Shown in pieces: positions 6,230-8,305 of a stretch of DNA of 8,305 nucleotides. Made by a program: the position numbers and the translations under genes. Positions within the stretch are counted from its first letter, which is position 1. Each line of letters opens with the position of its first letter. Origin of the DNA: Lachnospiraceae bacterium (GTDB lineage: Bacteria; Bacillota; Clostridia; Lachnospirales; Lachnospiraceae); contig JAAVAG010000072.1 of the NCBI GenBank assembly GCA_014804185.1, positions 1-8,305 on the forward strand, written 5' to 3'. Under the pieces are notes generated by a model. That model did not search any database. It was not told the origin of the DNA and worked only from the letters and a program-made list of their open reading frames with translations.

Positions 6230-6538
6230 TCAAAAACTCTCATTCCCCTGGACCGTCCACCGCATTTCTGCAATATAATACTTCAAATATACATTTTTCT
6301 CCCTGCCATCGTCACATATTCTGCAGCAGTATTCGATCTCGCTGATGATCTGGTAATCCGTCATAAAACCCTGTCGGTATTCCAGATGTCTGTATTTTTC
6401 CTGATAGGACAGAATATTAAATTCATGATAAGCGGAATTATCCTGCCCTCCGTCTTCCCTGATCCGAAACCGGATGGGCAGGATTTTTCCGCTGTGGGTA
6501 AACTGACAGATCACATCTGCCGGATATTCTTTTTTCAT
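6230..6538 (-). CDS. Small conserved hypothetical protein of the 'KEYPADV' type
   Basis: The 102-residue product starts MKKEYPADVICQFTHSGKIL, followed by PIRFRIREDGGQ and a tail with NVYLKYYIAEMRWTV. It is soluble, with alternating strand-like segments. From memory, small proteins starting (M)AKEYPADV..FT..G..IPIR.R are common in Lachnospiraceae, often next to Y-family DNA polymerase genes; I could not check this. No such polymerase is present here, so it would be an orphan. The frame runs back to a TTG at 6631 inside the structured repeat, but the family-like N-terminus argues for the ATG at 6538 (or the ATG at 6544, two codons earlier). Neither has a clear ribosome site, and the upstream region is replaced by the repeat element, so expression is doubtful. 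Its TGA stop overlaps the ATG of a 19-codon frame (6171-6230, MAESIGFDERIYRICQKEN). Confidence 0.6.
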   Translation of the reverse strand: MKKEYPADVICQFTHSGKILPIRFRIREDGGQDNSAYHEFNILSYQEKYRHLEYRQGFMTDYQIISEIEYCCRICDDGREKNVYLKYYIAEMRWTVQGNESF

Positions 6539-6598
6539 GGACATAGTGTATGCAGATTCATCGGCAATACACTTTCCGCGGATAATTACCAAAATTAA

Positions 6599-6807
6599 GT
6601 AGAATTTTCTACCTGTGCGGTTGCAATCCAATGACTAACCTGCATGCAATTTATTGCAATGCAGGCTGGGCATTGGATTAGCAACCCTTTCCCCAATGAG
6701 CAAAATGCGGATGCGTAAGCAGACGCAAAAGCGCGTAAGCGCGAATTTTGCGAATGTGGGAATTGGTTGGATGCTTTTTTGAGCATCCAACCGCACAGGT
6801 AGAATTT
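6599..6807. repeat. Roughly 200-bp element of nested inverted repeats bounded by a 17-bp inverted repeat
   Basis: The ends carry the perfect 17-bp inverted repeat TTCTACCTGTGCGGTTG (6607-6623) against 6788-6804, and a 9-bp direct repeat GTAGAATTT lies at 6599-6607 and 6799-6807. Inside are a long stem 6619-6633/6671-6686 (one bulge) capped by a hairpin at 6639-6665, then a closing stem 6689-6693/6758-6762, a stem 6700-6706/6745-6751, and two hairpins with GTAA loops (6712-6721 and 6731-6742). An 11-bp hairpin follows at 6765-6775/6782-6792. Open frames across it are by-products of the repeat. It ends 2 bases from the pepD stop. It could be an interspersed palindromic repeat, a non-autonomous mobile element or a structured RNA; no transposase is present and copy number is unknown. 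Confidence 0.8.
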
Positions 6808-6809
6808 CT

Positions 6810-8276
6810 TCAAACGGCCGCGCCGTCTTTTTCCGCCAGAAGCGCCACAATATATTCCCACACCCGTCCGGTGGAAGAAATACTCAGGGTTTCCTCCGTC
6901 GTATGGATATCCCTCATGTCCGGCCCCATGGAAATGCAATCCAGATCTTCTATCTTGGATGCCAGGATACCGCACTCCAGCCCGGCATGAATAGCCTGCA
7001 CTTCTGGCTTTTTGCCGTACATCCGCTCATATACCCGGATCATTTTCTCCCGCAGCGGCGAATCAGCCCTGTAGGCCCACCCCGGATAATCTCCGGAGAC
7101 GCTGTAGGAGCCTCCGGCCAGTTCCGTTACGGCGCACACCTTTCCGATCACTGTCCGCTTTGCCGACTCGATACAGCTGCGCACGGAAAAATCACAGGAC
7201 AATTCCTGCTCCTCTCCCTGCAGCTGCATGATCCCCAGATTAAGGGAAGTCTCCACCAGCCCCGGTATGTCGGCGCTCATGCCCTGCACGCCGCCGGGCA
7301 GCGCCAGCAGATAGGACGCCAGCTGCGCGGTGGATTCGGCATCCGCACAGTCATATTTCCCCTCGGCCTCACGTTCCACCGTAATCACAAAACCGGGATC
7401 CTTGACCGCCAGTTCCGTCCTGATCTCTCTTTCCGCTGTGCGGATCATCTCACACATCCGCTCTTCGTTCTGCTGATCTGTCACCAAAACAGCCTCCGTC
7501 TGCCTCGGTATCGCATTGTCCGCCAATCCGCCCTCCATGCTCACCAGACACACCGGCAATTCCGCTGTCAGGGCATACAGAAGTCTTCCCATCAGGCAAT
7601 TCGAGTTTCCTCTCTCTTTATGGATTTCCCCGCCGGAGTGTCCGCCCAGCAGTCCTCCCACAGTGACGCGGTATGAAACGCCCTCCTTTGACACGGTCGT
7701 ATAGGGCACATAGGTGTGGACTCTCGCCCCTCCGGCGCAGCTTGCCAGAAAGATCCCTTCCTCCTCGGAATCCAGATTCAGCATTCTGTGTCCGGTGAGC
7801 ATAGACAGATCGATTCCCCTGGCTCCGTCCATCCCCACCTCTTCATCCACGGTGATCACGGCCTCCAGACGGGGATGCGCCAGTTTCCCGTCATCCAGAA
7901 GCGCCAGAATATACGCCACGGCAATACCGTCGTCGCCGCCCAGGCTGGTACCCTGGGCATAAATCAGATCCCCATCCACCGCCAGACGCAGTCCCTCCGT
8001 CCGCATATCCATATCCAGTTCCGGTTTCTTTACGGCTACCATATCCATATGCCCCTGGATAATCAGCGCCGGTTCCTCCTCATACCCCGCGGACGCCTCT
8101 TTTACTATAATGACATTTTTCAGTTCGTCCTGGATATAGAAGAGTCCTCTCTCCTTTGCAAAACTTACCAGATAATCACTGATTCTGTCTACATTTCCCG
8201 AACCGTGGGGAATCCCGCAGATCTCTTCAAAAAAACGGAATACTTCCCGCGGCTTCAATTCCGATAAAACGCTCAT
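6810..8276 (-). CDS. pepD: Aminoacyl-histidine dipeptidase (Xaa-His dipeptidase, peptidase family M20)
   Basis: The complete 488-residue protein matches PepD, a cytoplasmic two-metal dipeptidase that cleaves Xaa-His and other dipeptides for peptide use. The metal and catalytic residues are all visible and match the E. coli PepD spacing: His76 with Asp78 (QGHMDMV), bridging Asp115 (SLGGDDG), the Glu145 base and Glu146 ligand (VDEEVGM), Asp169 (LNLDSEEEG) and His458 (DIHTTEE). The dimerisation (lid) domain lies between about residues 185 and 390 and contains GGLLGGHSGGEIH (207-219) and NSNCLMGRLL. The length is normal for the family. The start ATG follows GGAGG with a 6-base spacer (AACAAA), and an upstream promoter would lie beyond the window or in its last 15 bases. 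The 3' end abuts the structured repeat, which has no T-tract on this strand, so no ordinary terminator is seen. Confidence 0.95.
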   Translation of the reverse strand: MSVLSELKPREVFRFFEEICGIPHGSGNVDRISDYLVSFAKERGLFYIQDELKNVIIVKEASAGYEEEPALIIQGHMDMVAVKKPELDMDMRTEGLRLAVDGDLIYAQGTSLGGDDGIAVAYILALLDDGKLAHPRLEAVITVDEEVGMDGARGIDLSMLTGHRMLNLDSEEEGIFLASCAGGARVHTYVPYTTVSKEGVSYRVTVGGLLGGHSGGEIHKERGNSNCLMGRLLYALTAELPVCLVSMEGGLADNAIPRQTEAVLVTDQQNEERMCEMIRTAEREIRTELAVKDPGFVITVEREAEGKYDCADAESTAQLASYLLALPGGVQGMSADIPGLVETSLNLGIMQLQGEEQELSCDFSVRSCIESAKRTVIGKVCAVTELAGGSYSVSGDYPGWAYRADSPLREKMIRVYERMYGKKPEVQAIHAGLECGILASKIEDLDCISMGPDMRDIHTTEETLSISSTGRVWEYIVALLAEKDGAAV

Positions 8277-8282
8277 TTTGTT

Positions 8283-8287
8283 CCTCC
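8283..8287 (-). promoter_or_regulatory. Ribosome binding site of pepD
   Basis: A perfect GGAGG on the minus strand lies 6 bases before the ATG at 8276 and fixes the start of the 488-residue protein. Confidence 0.8.
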
Positions 8288-8305
8288 ATTCTTCAGCTAT
8301 TTCAG

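Noticed and set aside
6599..6807. CRISPR array or rho-independent terminator for pepD
   Set aside because: There are no regularly spaced direct repeats with unique spacers, and on the minus strand the first hairpin after pepD is not followed by a T-tract.
6595..6975. Minus and plus frames running through the palindromic element (for example 6635-6850 and 6748-6990)
   Set aside because: They read the inverted repeats and the reverse or shifted frame of pepD; no start signals and no family resemblance.

Overview
The window looks like a chromosomal fragment from a gut-type Lachnospiraceae or other Clostridia. The reasons are moderately GC-rich genes with strong GGAGG ribosome binding sites, a pectin (rhamnogalacturonan) degradation operon of the Firmicutes type, a tRNA-Pro without encoded CCA, and a PepD-type dipeptidase. 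The organism call is inference from style and gene content, not a database match.

Left part (1-5150): the C-terminal end of a tagaturonate reductase (uxaB) lies on the + strand. It converges on, and overlaps by 26 bases, a three-gene minus-strand operon read from right to left: a large cytoplasmic rhamnogalacturonan lyase (PL11), an AI-2E/UPF0118-family membrane protein, and a GH105 unsaturated rhamnogalacturonyl hydrolase. The lyase cuts rhamnogalacturonan I backbone fragments by beta-elimination, GH105 removes the unsaturated galacturonic acid left at the new ends, and UxaB belongs to the galacturonate route. Together they form a pectin-use locus. The membrane protein and the GH105 gene overlap around an in-frame 30-bp tandem repeat that gives the membrane protein a highly charged repetitive tail.

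Middle part (5120-6230): a clear promoter, a tRNA-Pro with anticodon AGG and a terminator sit only 70 bases from the lyase start, divergent to it. To the right is an AT-rich strip with no long gene. It holds short or broken reading frames: a + strand frame interrupted by TGA, a second one joined to it by TAATG, and on the minus strand a 66-codon frame split by a one-base deletion. It looks like decaying accessory DNA next to a tRNA.

Right part (6230-8305): an orphan small gene of the 'KEYPADV' kind (minus strand), then a roughly 200-bp element (6599-6807) built of nested inverted repeats and GTAA-loop hairpins, directly abutting the stop codon of a complete M20-family aminoacyl-histidine dipeptidase (pepD, minus strand). 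The element is the most interesting unexplained structure here: it may be an interspersed palindromic repeat, a small non-autonomous mobile element, or a structured RNA.
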